From Candidatus Butyricimonas faecavium (GTDB lineage Bacteria; Bacteroidota; Bacteroidia; Bacteroidales; Marinifilaceae), in contig CALUKD010000003.1 of NCBI GenBank assembly GCA_944321125.1, forward strand, positions 1 through 64,000: a DNA stretch of 64,000 bases, given 5' to 3'. This document shows, piece after piece, positions 15,181 through 23,780 of this stretch. Every line of letters starts with the position of its first letter. Position 1 is the stretch's first letter. The notes beneath the pieces are model-generated. The model saw nothing but the letters and a program-made list of their open reading frames with translations, did no database searches and was not told the origin of the DNA. The position numbers and the translations under genes are program-made.

Positions 15181-16377
15181 TTATTGTACTTTGGATTCTT
15201 TTGCCGGTAATATCAAGTTTAAAATGACACCTAGTAGTGCGGCAAGACCAATGCCGGACATGGAGAAACTCCCCCATTCGAATGCAGCTCCGCCAATGCC
15301 GAAGGTTAGGATTAAAGAAACGATAATCATGTTGCGGGTGTTGGAAAGATCAACTTTGTTCTGGATTAGATTACTCATTCCCAAAGAGGCAATCGTTCCA
15401 AACAAAAGTAACATAATCCCGCCCAAAACAGAGGCAGGGATGGATTTTAACAAAGCGCTGATTTTGCCGAAAACAGAAAAGACAATTCCCGTTACGGCGG
15501 CAATCCGGATCACGGCTGGGTTTGTGACTTTTGTTAAAGATACGGCTCCGGTAACTTCGGAATACGTGGTTACGGGAGGTCCCCCTACTAATCCGGCAAA
15601 AGCGCAGGCAAGACCATCGCCCAATAGCGTACGGTGTAATCCGGGATTTTTTACGAAATCCTTACCGGCAACGCTGTTCACTGCATATACATCCCCGATG
15701 TGTTCGATCACCGGAGCGATGGCCACGGGAATCATGTAGATGATGGCTTCCCAAGAGAAGTCGGGGGTAACGAACTGGGGAAGGGCAAACCAAGCGGCTT
15801 CTTTGATCGGAGTGGTATCCACGTTATAGAAAAAAAGTGCCACGAGATACCCGACAATGATCCCGCAGAATATAGGGATTAATTTTAATAGTCCCCGGCC
15901 TTTCAGAGAGACGATGACAGCCGTGATAAGGGAGATTAGGGCTAGAATCCAGTTCTCGCTTGCCATTTTTACCCCGGAGCTTGCCAAGGAAAGGCCGATT
16001 AATATGATTACCGGACCAATCACGATCGGGGGAAACAGCTTCTTGATAAAGTCTGTACCTCGTAACTTTACCAACAGGCTCATGAGTCCGTAGACCGCAC
16101 CCACGGCGACCATTCCGGAAAGGGCTCCGGCCATGCCGTATAATTCACTGGCTTTGATAATTGGGGCGATGAACGCGAAACTACTTCCGAGGAAGATGGG
16201 GACAATGCCTTTCGTGACAAGATGGAAAATTAATGTTCCGATTCCTGCTGTCAAGAGTGCTGTTGACGGATCAAGCCCTACGAGCAAAGGAACAAGTACT
16301 GTCGAACCGAAGGCGACAAAAAGAAATTGTACTCCGATAACTCCTTTTTGGAAAGCAGAAAGATGATTCGCATCCAT
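15181..16377 (-). CDS. uraA: Uracil permease (NCS2 family, UraA-like)
   Basis: The 398-residue polytopic membrane protein starts with 'FQKGVIGVQFLFVAFGSTVL' and contains 'VIEHIGDVYAVNSVAGKDF' with the substrate-binding Glu of the UraA subgroup. This is followed by 'NPGLHRTLLGDGLACAFAGL' and 'TTYSEVTGAVSLTKV'. These features separate uracil transporters from xanthine/urate members of the nucleobase:cation symporter-2 family. It imports uracil with protons across the inner membrane for salvage. A neighbouring upp gene is not seen. Confidence 0.93.
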   Translation of the reverse strand: MDANHLSAFQKGVIGVQFLFVAFGSTVLVPLLVGLDPSTALLTAGIGTLIFHLVTKGIVPIFLGSSFAFIAPIIKASELYGMAGALSGMVAVGAVYGLMSLLVKLRGTDFIKKLFPPIVIGPVIILIGLSLASSGVKMASENWILALISLITAVIVSLKGRGLLKLIPIFCGIIVGYLVALFFYNVDTTPIKEAAWFALPQFVTPDFSWEAIIYMIPVAIAPVIEHIGDVYAVNSVAGKDFVKNPGLHRTLLGDGLACAFAGLVGGPPVTTYSEVTGAVSLTKVTNPAVIRIAAVTGIVFSVFGKISALLKSIPASVLGGIMLLLFGTIASLGMSNLIQNKVDLSNTRNMIIVSLILTFGIGGAAFEWGSFSMSGIGLAALLGVILNLILPAKESKVQ

Positions 16378-16450
16378 GATTATGTATATTCTGATGATTT
16401 GACAAACTGAACAAAGGTAGTTATTTGACGGTGATTTTCAAAAAAAGCCT

Positions 16451-16458
16451 TACTTTTG
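16451..16458 (+). promoter_or_regulatory. -7 element for yicC
   Basis: TACTTTTG matches TAnnTTTG. A TTTG lies 23 bases upstream, slightly outside the usual spacing. A transcription start near 16465 would exclude the ATG at 16466 and supports the yicC start at 16490. Confidence 0.6.
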
Positions 16459-16489
16459 TGGTTAAATGTTTGTATTTAAAACAAGAACT

Positions 16490-17368
16490 ATGATAAAATC
16501 AATGACCGGTTTCGGTAAAGCAACTGTGGACTGCGGGCCAAAGAAAGTGATCGTGGAGGTAAAAAGCCTGAATTCGAAACAATTGGATATTAACTTGAGA
16601 ACTCCGAGTATTTATAAAGAGAAGGATATAGAAATCCGGAATATGATAAAGAATGTTCTGGAACGCGGGAAGGTGGACGTGTATATCTATTTTGATAACG
16701 CGGAGGACGAGAAGGATGTTGCCGTGAACCAATCGGTTGTAAAACAGTATTACAACCAGATGCTGGAAGTCGCCGATTCGTTAGGTGTAGAAATCAACAA
16801 GGGTGAGTTATTGCAGACTATCATGCGTTTTCCGGACACGATGCAGGCTAAGATGGAAGAGTTAGATGAAGAAGGTTGGAATTGCTTGAAGAGTGCTATC
16901 GAGAAAGCGTTGTCGGATGTTGATGCTTTTCGTATTCAAGAGGGTAAAGTTTTGATTGCGGATATTTTGAAACGGATAGAGTTGATCAAGAGTTTGTCTG
17001 GGGAGGTCCCCCAGTTCGAGAAACAACGTGTGGTTACTATCAAGCAACGCTTGCAGGATAAGATGAAAGAGTGGGGAGAGATCAAGAATATTGACGAGAA
17101 CAGGTTGGAACAGGAGATTATCTATTATTTGGAAAAACTGGATATTACGGAAGAGAAAGTTCGTTTGGCAAATCATTGTAAATATTTTGTCGAGACCGTT
17201 GAGAAAGAAGAAGCCCCGGGGCGTAAACTCGGATTCATCGCTCAAGAGATCGGCCGTGAGATCAATACTATGGGCTCCAAAGCCAATGACCACGATATCC
17301 AGAAACTGGTTGTCCGCATGAAAGATGAACTGGAAAAAATAAAGGAGCAAAGCCTCAATGTTTTGTAA
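16490..17368 (+). CDS. yicC: YicC family endoribonuclease-like protein
   Basis: With the start at 16490 the product has 292 residues and begins with Met-Ile-Lys-Ser-Met-Thr-Gly-Phe-Gly-Lys, the hallmark N-terminus of YicC proteins. The C-terminal DUF1732 region is also present ('RKLGFIAQEIGREINTMGSK' and 'DELEKIKEQSLNVL'). E. coli YicC is reported as a ribonuclease affecting the small RNA RyhB. The gene is followed by gmk and nadD on the same strand, and the yicC-gmk pairing is common in bacteria. Confidence 0.95.
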   Translation: MIKSMTGFGKATVDCGPKKVIVEVKSLNSKQLDINLRTPSIYKEKDIEIRNMIKNVLERGKVDVYIYFDNAEDEKDVAVNQSVVKQYYNQMLEVADSLGVEINKGELLQTIMRFPDTMQAKMEELDEEGWNCLKSAIEKALSDVDAFRIQEGKVLIADILKRIELIKSLSGEVPQFEKQRVVTIKQRLQDKMKEWGEIKNIDENRLEQEIIYYLEKLDITEEKVRLANHCKYFVETVEKEEAPGRKLGFIAQEIGREINTMGSKANDHDIQKLVVRMKDELEKIKEQSLNVL

Positions 17369-17379
17369 CTTGTTATAAA

Positions 17380-17478
17380 ACATTGAAACTAAAAGATAAA
17401 AGCTAATAACTAAAAGTTGAAAATTGAAAAGAGTATTCGGTCTCATTTTCAATTTTCAATTTTCAATTTTCAATTGTT
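17380..17478. repeat. AT-rich word-repeat spacer before gmk
   Basis: The spacer first contains AAAACTAAAAG-type words and then four consecutive TTTTCAA heptamers (about 17443-17475). The same words occur in many other intergenic gaps in this window, such as 6712-6740, 7427-7450, 18990-19020, 27025-27057, 49464-49500 and 53660-53757. Confidence 0.7.
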
Positions 17479-18039
17479 ATGGGTAAGGTAATCATATTTT
17501 CAGCCCCTAGCGGATCGGGGAAAAGTACGGTCGTCAATTACTTGTTGTCGAAAGATTTGGGATTGGAGTTTTCTGTGTCGGCAACGAGCAGGGCTCCCCG
17601 AGGGGAGGAGAAACATGGAAAAGAGTATTATTTCTTTTCGGCAGACGAGTTTAAAAAGAGGATAGAGGCAGAGAATTTCTTAGAGTGGGAAGAGGTTTAT
17701 CCGGGATGTTTCTACGGGACGTTGAAGAGTGAAGTGGAGCGAATTTGGAAAGCGGGGCATACCGTGGTATTTGACGTGGATGTTGTTGGTGGGGTGAACA
17801 TCAAGAAAATATTCGGGGATCAAGCGTTATCGGTCTTTATTAAAGCTCCTTCCGTGGATACCTTGCGGCAACGATTAATTGGACGGGGTACGGATTCAAT
17901 GGAGAAAATCGAACAACGTGTGGCGAAGGCCGAGTATGAAATGACATTTGCCGATAAATTTGATGTTGTCATTGTGAACGACAATTTGGATACGGCTCTA
18001 GCCGAGGCGGAAAGAGCGGTAAGAGATTTTTTGAAATAA
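17479..18039 (+). CDS. gmk: Guanylate kinase
   Basis: The 186-residue product has the P-loop Ala9-Pro-Ser-Gly-Ser-Gly-Lys-Ser-Thr, the GMP-binding 'SATSRAPRGEEKHGKEYYFF' segment, and the lid region with 'QRLIGRGTDSMEKIEQRV'. It phosphorylates GMP to GDP using ATP, an essential step in guanine nucleotide synthesis. It lies between yicC and nadD and is separated from nadD by only 4 bases, so those two are co-transcribed. Confidence 0.97.
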   Translation: MGKVIIFSAPSGSGKSTVVNYLLSKDLGLEFSVSATSRAPRGEEKHGKEYYFFSADEFKKRIEAENFLEWEEVYPGCFYGTLKSEVERIWKAGHTVVFDVDVVGGVNIKKIFGDQALSVFIKAPSVDTLRQRLIGRGTDSMEKIEQRVAKAEYEMTFADKFDVVIVNDNLDTALAEAERAVRDFLK

Positions 18040-18043
18040 CTGT

Positions 18044-18634
18044 ATGGTACAGGGTAAAGAAGGTAGAAAACCTATTGGGCTTTTTTTCGGGTCATTTAAT
18101 CCGATTCATAATGGGCATGTGGGCATTGCTCGCTACTTGCTGGAGAAAAAGCTGTGTGAGGAAGTGTGGTTTGTGGTCAGTCCCTGTAATCCGTTTAAAG
18201 TTGATCGTTTTCTTTTACCGGAAACGGACCGTTTAGCGATTGTGAATGCAGCTATCCGGGAGATTCATGGGATGAAAGCCTGTGATATAGAGTTTTCGAT
18301 GCCTAAACCTTCATATACGGTCGATACTTTGCGGGTCCTGTTTGATCGGTATCCCGGTCAGCAGTTTGCTTTGATCATCGGGGGAGATAACGTACCTGAT
18401 TTCTCGAAATGGAAAGATTATCGTTGGATTGAGGCACATTGTCCCATTTTTGTTTATCCCCGTCCGGAAATAATCACTTCTGTTGAGAAATCTACCGGCA
18501 TGACGTTCATCGATGCGCCTTTGTTCCCTTTATCTGCTACCGAGATCCGGGAAATGATTCGAAAAGGAGATGATATTTCAAGTTTGGTCCCAAATGAGGC
18601 TTTATCGTTGATCTGGAAATTGTATTCAAAATAA
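18044..18634 (+). CDS. nadD: Nicotinate-nucleotide adenylyltransferase
   Basis: The 196-residue product has the nucleotidyltransferase motif Gly-Ser-Phe-Asn-Pro-Ile-His-Asn-Gly-His (about residues 16-25), the 'FALIIGGDNVPDFSKWKDY' segment and the C-terminal 'LSATEIREMIRKG' signature of NadD. It adenylates nicotinate mononucleotide to deamido-NAD. A large inverted repeat begins inside its final codons and could be its terminator. Confidence 0.96.
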   Translation: MVQGKEGRKPIGLFFGSFNPIHNGHVGIARYLLEKKLCEEVWFVVSPCNPFKVDRFLLPETDRLAIVNAAIREIHGMKACDIEFSMPKPSYTVDTLRVLFDRYPGQQFALIIGGDNVPDFSKWKDYRWIEAHCPIFVYPRPEIITSVEKSTGMTFIDAPLFPLSATEIREMIRKGDDISSLVPNEALSLIWKLYSK

Positions 18635-18709
18635 GTGAGCTTGTTATGTAGTGTAAAACAAAATTGGCAGAGATATTCTACATCTCATAACGTGCTCACT
18701 TATTTCACA
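18629..18709. terminator. Inverted repeat between nadD and the cobalamin riboswitch
   Basis: AAATAAGTGAGC followed by GTTATG near 18629-18648 is complemented, with two mismatched positions, by CATAAC..GCTCACTTATTT ending near 18708. This gives a 20-base arm around a 40-base loop. It can terminate nadD mRNA on the plus strand, or form the 3' end (arm followed by TTTTG) of the riboswitch transcript on the minus strand. Confidence 0.55.
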
Positions 18710-18797
18710 GAACAATGCTTGTTGGAAAATTTGGGTAGAAGAAGATCATGTTACCATGATAAACATCTTGCCAGCTTCACTTCCCGAAAGCTACATA

Positions 18798-18970
18798 AAC
18801 AGTTACGTCTTGGCAGGTTTTCTGACTTGCTTCCTTTTCGTCGCCTTCCCATCCATGTACAGACAGTGGCAGTAGAGACTAAAGTTTCGAAGCTTACAGC
18901 TGCGGGTACAGTTCCCGACTCTCACGGGATTCCCTCGTAATGTCACGAAGAACATTACCTTTCCAATACA
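18798..18970 (-). ncRNA. Cobalamin (B12) riboswitch with no gene behind it
   Basis: On the minus strand the conserved order of the class is present: GAGGGAATCCCGTG, GGGAACTGTACCCGC followed by AGCTGTAAGC, then GCCACTG, GGGAAGGC, and finally GGAAGCAAGTCAGAAAACCTGCC. This is the B12-box architecture that binds adenosyl- or other cobalamins and normally controls BtuB-like receptors or B12 genes in Bacteroidota. Downstream on the minus strand there is no reading frame of useful length. The transcript would run through about 170 bases and a large inverted repeat, and then run antisense into nadD. It may be a relic of a lost gene or the leader of a small RNA. Confidence 0.88.
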
Positions 18971-18974
18971 TTTA

Positions 18975-18982
18975 CAAACATA
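18975..18982 (-). promoter_or_regulatory. -7 element for the riboswitch transcript
   Basis: On the minus strand TATGTTTG matches TAnnTTTG and would start transcription about 6 bases before the riboswitch core, so the orphan riboswitch still appears to have a promoter. No consensus -33 is seen. Confidence 0.5.
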
Positions 18983-19148
18983 GGTAAAATAATTGGAAAT
19001 TGAAAGTGGAGAATTGAAAATTATTCTTTTTCATGGTGGTTATGTCTTTTCGAATAATTATGAGGTGAGTTGTATAATTATGCAGGAAGGTGGAAATTTA
19101 ATATTCAGATTATTAGCGTGTTATGGTTATATTCAAGAGATCGAAAAC

Positions 19149-19181
19149 GTTGTAAAAAGTCGAAAACAAGTTGTACTTTTG
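19149..19181 (+). promoter_or_regulatory. Promoter of the YitT-family gene
   Basis: GTTG (19149-19152), a 21-base spacer and TACTTTTG (19174-19181) form a near-consensus Bacteroidota promoter 49 bases before the ATG at 19231. Between 19000 and this element I see only AT-rich sequence. Confidence 0.6.
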
Positions 19182-19230
19182 TGCGGCTAAAAATAAGTGA
19201 AATTAATAACTAAAATAAATAAGTTGTAGT

Positions 19231-20142
19231 ATGGGATTTGTAACTAAGGAGAAATTGTTCTCTAAAGATTTCTTTATCACCTACGGATGGTTGTTGGGTG
19301 GTTGTTTCGTGTTTGCATTAGGGGCTGTGTTATTTGCGGAGCCTTACGGTTTTGCTCCCGGAGGAACATACGGTCTCTCTATGGTATTTCATCATTTGTG
19401 GGGTTGGGAGACGGAGATTGCGGCCCTTTGTATGGATGTGCCTTTGTTGTTGTTGGGGATCTACTTTTTGGGTGGAATGTTTGGTGTGAAAACCGTTATC
19501 TGTACGTTTGCCATTCCGGCGTTTATGCGGTTGATCCATTATTTTTACGGTTACGATGCCTTGTTGGAACCGGGTATTACCGAACGGACAATGCTGAATG
19601 AACAGTTGCTGTCAGCCATTTTTGGCGGTATTGTTTACGGTATCGGTATTGGTATGATTTTCAAGGCACGGGCAACTTCCGGGGGATCGGATATTATTTC
19701 CATGATTTTGAACAAGTACACCCATATCTCTTTGGGAACGTTGGTAATTATCGTGGATTGTACGATCACCCTGTCAACGGTTGTTGCCTTCGGAGATTGG
19801 CGCCTGCCTATGTATTCTTGGATTATTGTGTTCATCGAAGGTAAGGTGATTGACTTGATCGTGGAAGGCGCTTCTGTTCACAAGACCTTGATGATTGTGA
19901 CCAAAGAGATGGATACGGTGAAGAATATTATCCTGAACGATATTAATCGCGGTGCCACAATTTTACCGGCAATCGGAGCTTATAAAGGGGAATCACGCGA
20001 GATGATCTATACGATTTTAACCCGTCGAGAGATGATGGTTTTACGTCACAAAATTCGTGAAATCGATCCGGAGGCTTTTATAAATGTCATTGATTCTAGG
20101 GAAATATTAGGAAAAGGATTCAAATCTCTGGGTGCAGAATAA
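19231..20142 (+). CDS. YitT family membrane protein (DUF161/DUF2179)
   Basis: The 303-residue product has five or six membrane helices in the first 200 residues, with the family motif 'PYGFAPGGTYGLSMVFHHLW' and a second copy-like 'ATSGGSDIISMILNKYT'. A soluble C-terminal DUF2179 domain follows, containing 'RGATILPAIGAYKGESREMI' and 'LTRREM'. YitT proteins are inner-membrane proteins of poorly known transport function. The gene has its own promoter and two stacked terminators, so it is monocistronic. Confidence 0.92.
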   Translation: MGFVTKEKLFSKDFFITYGWLLGGCFVFALGAVLFAEPYGFAPGGTYGLSMVFHHLWGWETEIAALCMDVPLLLLGIYFLGGMFGVKTVICTFAIPAFMRLIHYFYGYDALLEPGITERTMLNEQLLSAIFGGIVYGIGIGMIFKARATSGGSDIISMILNKYTHISLGTLVIIVDCTITLSTVVAFGDWRLPMYSWIIVFIEGKVIDLIVEGASVHKTLMIVTKEMDTVKNIILNDINRGATILPAIGAYKGESREMIYTILTRREMMVLRHKIREIDPEAFINVIDSREILGKGFKSLGAE

Positions 20143-20164
20143 AAAAGAGGCTTTAGCCTCTTTT
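20143..20164 (+). terminator. Terminator of the YitT-family gene
   Basis: AAAAGAGGC and GCCTCTTTT pair perfectly around a TTTA loop, directly after the stop codon. Confidence 0.85.
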
Positions 20165-20183
20165 CTACAATAAATAATCAACT

Positions 20184-20209
20184 AAAAAAGAGCCGTATGG
20201 CTCTTTTTT
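20184..20209. terminator. Bidirectional terminator before the PII-like gene end
   Basis: AAAAAAGAGCC and GGCTCTTTTTT pair over 11 bp with loop GTAT between convergent genes. It serves as the 3' terminator of the efflux operon read on the minus strand. Confidence 0.85.
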
Positions 20210-20502
20210 TAATACATATCGGTGATATCCCAGACAAATGCCCGAATACCGTTTTCTTTATTCACTTCGTCTAGATTCTTGACATACTTTAAGATCAGAG
20301 GAACCATTTCGTCTTCCACGATTGTCATAGTGGCGGAGTTCATCTCTGGCCACGTGTGGGTTCCCATTCTGGGTTCTCCGTCCACGGTTCCTGCCCCGTT
20401 AACTAGAGGCCACTGGGTGAATCCTCGTATTTGTAATTGGTCAAGGATAAAAGCAACCCGTTCTGTTAAGGCTTGGTTATATGATATAAATACTGCTTTC
20501 AT
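20209..20502 (-). CDS. PII-like small protein at the end of the RND efflux operon
   Basis: The 97-residue product has an alternating beta-alpha-beta pattern with a ferredoxin-like fold, beginning 'MKAVFISYNQALTERVAFIL' and containing 'GFTQWPLVNGAGTVDGEPRM'. The central glycine-rich loop corresponds to the T-loop region of PII-like trimeric proteins. Similar small PII-like proteins are encoded next to RND efflux pumps in Bacteroidota. A signalling or regulatory role with the pump is inferred from context only. A 16-bp hairpin separates it from the RND gene and may lower or stabilise its mRNA. Confidence 0.65.
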   Translation of the reverse strand: MKAVFISYNQALTERVAFILDQLQIRGFTQWPLVNGAGTVDGEPRMGTHTWPEMNSATMTIVEDEMVPLILKYVKNLDEVNKENGIRAFVWDITDMY

Positions 20503-20518
20503 AGTGTTTTAGGTTTTA

Positions 20519-20557
20519 GATTTTAGATTTACGATTCTGCGTCGTAAATCTAAAATC
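20519..20557 (-). promoter_or_regulatory. 16-bp perfect hairpin between the RND and PII-like genes
   Basis: Arms 20519-20534 and 20542-20557 are perfectly complementary with a 7-base loop. There is no U-run on the minus strand, so it is more likely an mRNA processing or stability element, or a leaky attenuator, than a terminator. The arm sequence GATTTTAGATTTACGA also occurs at about 5913-5928. Confidence 0.55.
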
Positions 20558-20566
20558 AAGTATTAC

Positions 20567-23500
20567 TTATTTCTTTTTCGGAAGATCTCTTTCCGGATCA
20601 AAGTCAGCCATGAACTTGAATTGTTTGCTGAGAATCTTCTTCTTGTCGCGGCTGCCACTCTTGTCCATCGCGGCGTAAACAGCCGGAACGATCAACATGG
20701 TAATGATGGTAGAGAATACCATACCACCGATAACGGCGATACCCATCGGGCGCCATGTTTCAGAACCTTCTCCTGAACTTAAAGCCATAGGAACCATACC
20801 TAATATCGTGGTTAATGAGGTCATCAATACCGGACGTAAACGAGAACGGCAAGCTTGTGCAATGGCATCGTACAGACGGATGCCCCGTTCACGCATCAAA
20901 TTGATGAAGTCGATAAGCACGATACCGTTTTTGGTTACAATACCGACAAGCATAACGGCTCCTAAAGCGGCAACAATACTTAATGTCGTATTCGTAAGTA
21001 ATAGGGCCAAGATTACTCCGGTGAATGCAAACGGTATTGCCAACATGATAATGAACGGCATTTTAAATGACTCAAACTGCGCTGCCATCACGATGTATAC
21101 TAACATCAAGGACAAAAGTAATAACATGGTCAATGAACCGAAAGATTCCTGTTGATCTTCGAAATTACCGCCAATGTACATGGTTACGTCTTGTGGTATC
21201 TCTTCCAGATTATCTATAAGGGTTTGAGCAGCTCCCGCAATTTCTCCTAAAGCAACCCCTGTCATCGGAGTGATAGATACTTTTAAGATACGTTGTTTAC
21301 TTTTACGTTCGATATTTGGTGGAGAGAAATACTCTTTAATTTCACCTAGTTCTTTCAAACGTACTTTTTCTCCTTTACCGTCTGTAATTAAGATATTTTC
21401 TACATCGGTAATAGAGGATCGGTATTTCTCATCCAAGCGGACAATAATGTCATACTCCTCTCCGTCTTCTTTAAATTTGCTGTTGCGGTATCCGTAGATA
21501 CGGTTACGTAAATAACTTCCTACATCTGAAGTGGTTAATCCATGACGAGCTAACTTATCTTGGTCAAGAACGACTTGTAATTCAGATTTGTCTTCGTCTC
21601 GGCTAATTTTAATATCCTCTGCTCCATGTATTTTACGAGCTTCTGTAGCAATTTTTTGAGCTAAGTTCGTAGTTGTATTGAAATCATGTCCCATAATCTC
21701 AATATCAACGGTATTACCGCTCATTGAACCTCCATTGGATGTTGATACCGTATATTGAAGAATATCGGGGAAACGTTTTAAAATACCACGAACTTGGTCG
21801 GCAATTTCGAAAACACTGCGGCTACGTTCTTTTAAGTCGAGAGTTCTCAAACGCATATTTAGGATATTATTACCGGTACTGTTCATCATGGAAGCAAAGG
21901 AGGCTTCTTCTTCACTACCATAAGACAAGTTGATCAACGTGATTTCTGGAATTTCTGCCCGAATGATTGAATCAATATCCAAAGCTACTTTTTTCGTTAC
22001 TTCCACCCGTTGTCCGGATTGCATTTTTGCATACACGCTCATGTAGTTCTGGTCATTTTGGGGCATGAAATCTGTTTTGATCCATTTGGCTAAGAACAAT
22101 GATGCAAAGAACAGTGTAAACATGGAAACAATCGTAACCGTTTTGTGACGGAGTACCCAACGAATGAGTTTTTCGTATGCGGAATCAAGTTTATCCAGCG
22201 TTCTAGATACAAAACGATAGAAACTAAATTTACCTGTATCCGTGTTATCTTGGATTTTCATCAATTGAGATGAAAGCATCGGAGTCAACGAGATAGCGGT
22301 TACCGTTGAGGTACATACTGTGATACAAACGATCCAACCTAATTGTTTGAACAGGATACCGGTCATTCCGGTTACTAATGTTAACGGGAAGAACACGGCT
22401 ACGGTAACAAGGGTTGTTACAATTACAGATAACCAAACCTCGTTTGTTCCATATTTGGCGGCTTCCCGCGGGCGGCTTCCTCGGTCGATGTGTTTTGTGA
22501 TATTTTCAAGTACTACAATGGCATCATCCACCACCATACCGATTGCAATGGAGAGAGAGGATAATGAAATCACGTTGAGCGACTCTCCCGTTGCGAACAA
22601 ATATATAAAAGCAACGATCAACGAGATCGGAATAGTCAAAGCGATAATGAATGTTGCTCTCCATCGTCCTAAGAATAGGAATACGACCAAGACCACGAAG
22701 ATCAAAGCGTACATTAAGGATTCCTGCAGGTTATTGATGGATTTTACGATAAAATCGGAGTTATCCGAGATGATTTGGAATTTGATATCGGAAGGCAATT
22801 CCTTCATTGCTTTCTCGATCTCTTTTTTGGCTTGATTAGCTACGGCTACCGCATTTGCATCAGTTTGTTTGGTTACCATCAAAACACCACCGTTTCCTCT
22901 ATTAATGGTTTGCTCCAACGTGATATCTTTCAACGTATCACGGACAGTTGCAACATCATGTAAATAGATTGTCTTATTGTTTTGGGTTCCCAATACGAGG
23001 TTTTTGATTTGATCGCTTTCATCAAACTCTCCTTCAACACGTAGGGTGTAGTCCATGTCTCCCATCTTCACGTTACCGGAAGAGATATCTTGATTTTCTG
23101 TCAAGATTTTATTTCCGATTTGTTCCAATGTTAAATTATAGGCATCCAGTTTATTGGGATCAAGGTCTACATATACAACGCGTACCGGAGAACCGGCAAT
23201 ATTTACTGATGCAACACCATCTACCCGGTTCAAACGAGTAATTAATTTATCGTCTAAGATCTTGTCAATACCGGGGTAAGATTCTTCAGCTGTTACGGCA
23301 TAAATAAGGATAGGCATCATGGAGGTATTGAAACGCATGATGGTCGGACGGTCAATGTCATCCGGAAGATCATTCATGGCTTTATCCACGGCATCCCGTA
23401 CGTCATTTGAAGCTTCGTCCAAGTTTACTTCCCATTCGAATTCTAGTGAAATTACCGCCAAGTTATCATAAGACGTGGAGGTCATTTCTTTTAAGTCGTC

Positions 23501-23722
23501 TACCGAGTTTAACTGATCCTCTAGAATTTTTGCTACGTTCTCTTCAATATCGGCAGCGTTGGCTCCGGGATAGGTAGCCATAACCGTGATATAAGGTGGG
23601 TCCATTTTTGGATACTGGTCCACCGGCAATTGTATATAGGAGGCAACACCCAATACCATGATGGCAAGGAAAACCATTAAGGTTGAAATGGGTTTGTTGA
23701 CCGCTGTATTATATATACTCAT
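20567..23722 (-). CDS. RND efflux permease (HAE1/AcrB type)
   Basis: The 1051-residue product has the canonical AcrB plan: an N-terminal membrane helix ending in Gln-Leu-Pro-Val-Asp-Gln-Tyr-Pro, two large periplasmic loops and two blocks of helices. The proton-relay residues are intact: TM4 carries Asp399-Asp400 (GMVVDDAIVVLEN) and TM10 carries Lys931 (IVTKNGIVLIDF). It pumps amphiphilic compounds out of the periplasm using the proton gradient, together with the adaptor and TolC-like protein encoded upstream in the operon. The gap to the adaptor gene is 58 bases and contains AT-rich word repeats. Confidence 0.96.
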   Translation of the reverse strand: MSIYNTAVNKPISTLMVFLAIMVLGVASYIQLPVDQYPKMDPPYITVMATYPGANAADIEENVAKILEDQLNSVDDLKEMTSTSYDNLAVISLEFEWEVNLDEASNDVRDAVDKAMNDLPDDIDRPTIMRFNTSMMPILIYAVTAEESYPGIDKILDDKLITRLNRVDGVASVNIAGSPVRVVYVDLDPNKLDAYNLTLEQIGNKILTENQDISSGNVKMGDMDYTLRVEGEFDESDQIKNLVLGTQNNKTIYLHDVATVRDTLKDITLEQTINRGNGGVLMVTKQTDANAVAVANQAKKEIEKAMKELPSDIKFQIISDNSDFIVKSINNLQESLMYALIFVVLVVFLFLGRWRATFIIALTIPISLIVAFIYLFATGESLNVISLSSLSIAIGMVVDDAIVVLENITKHIDRGSRPREAAKYGTNEVWLSVIVTTLVTVAVFFPLTLVTGMTGILFKQLGWIVCITVCTSTVTAISLTPMLSSQLMKIQDNTDTGKFSFYRFVSRTLDKLDSAYEKLIRWVLRHKTVTIVSMFTLFFASLFLAKWIKTDFMPQNDQNYMSVYAKMQSGQRVEVTKKVALDIDSIIRAEIPEITLINLSYGSEEEASFASMMNSTGNNILNMRLRTLDLKERSRSVFEIADQVRGILKRFPDILQYTVSTSNGGSMSGNTVDIEIMGHDFNTTTNLAQKIATEARKIHGAEDIKISRDEDKSELQVVLDQDKLARHGLTTSDVGSYLRNRIYGYRNSKFKEDGEEYDIIVRLDEKYRSSITDVENILITDGKGEKVRLKELGEIKEYFSPPNIERKSKQRILKVSITPMTGVALGEIAGAAQTLIDNLEEIPQDVTMYIGGNFEDQQESFGSLTMLLLLSLMLVYIVMAAQFESFKMPFIIMLAIPFAFTGVILALLLTNTTLSIVAALGAVMLVGIVTKNGIVLIDFINLMRERGIRLYDAIAQACRSRLRPVLMTSLTTILGMVPMALSSGEGSETWRPMGIAVIGGMVFSTIITMLIVPAVYAAMDKSGSRDKKKILSKQFKFMADFDPERDLPKKK

Positions 23723-23780
23723 ATTTTAAATTTTAAATTTTGAATTTTAGATTTCAGGCATCAATCCGTGAATTAAATGT

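Noticed and set aside
18635-18940. 101-codon open frame on the plus strand after nadD
   Set aside because: It runs across the complement of a conserved cobalamin riboswitch and has no ribosome binding site or protein-like composition.
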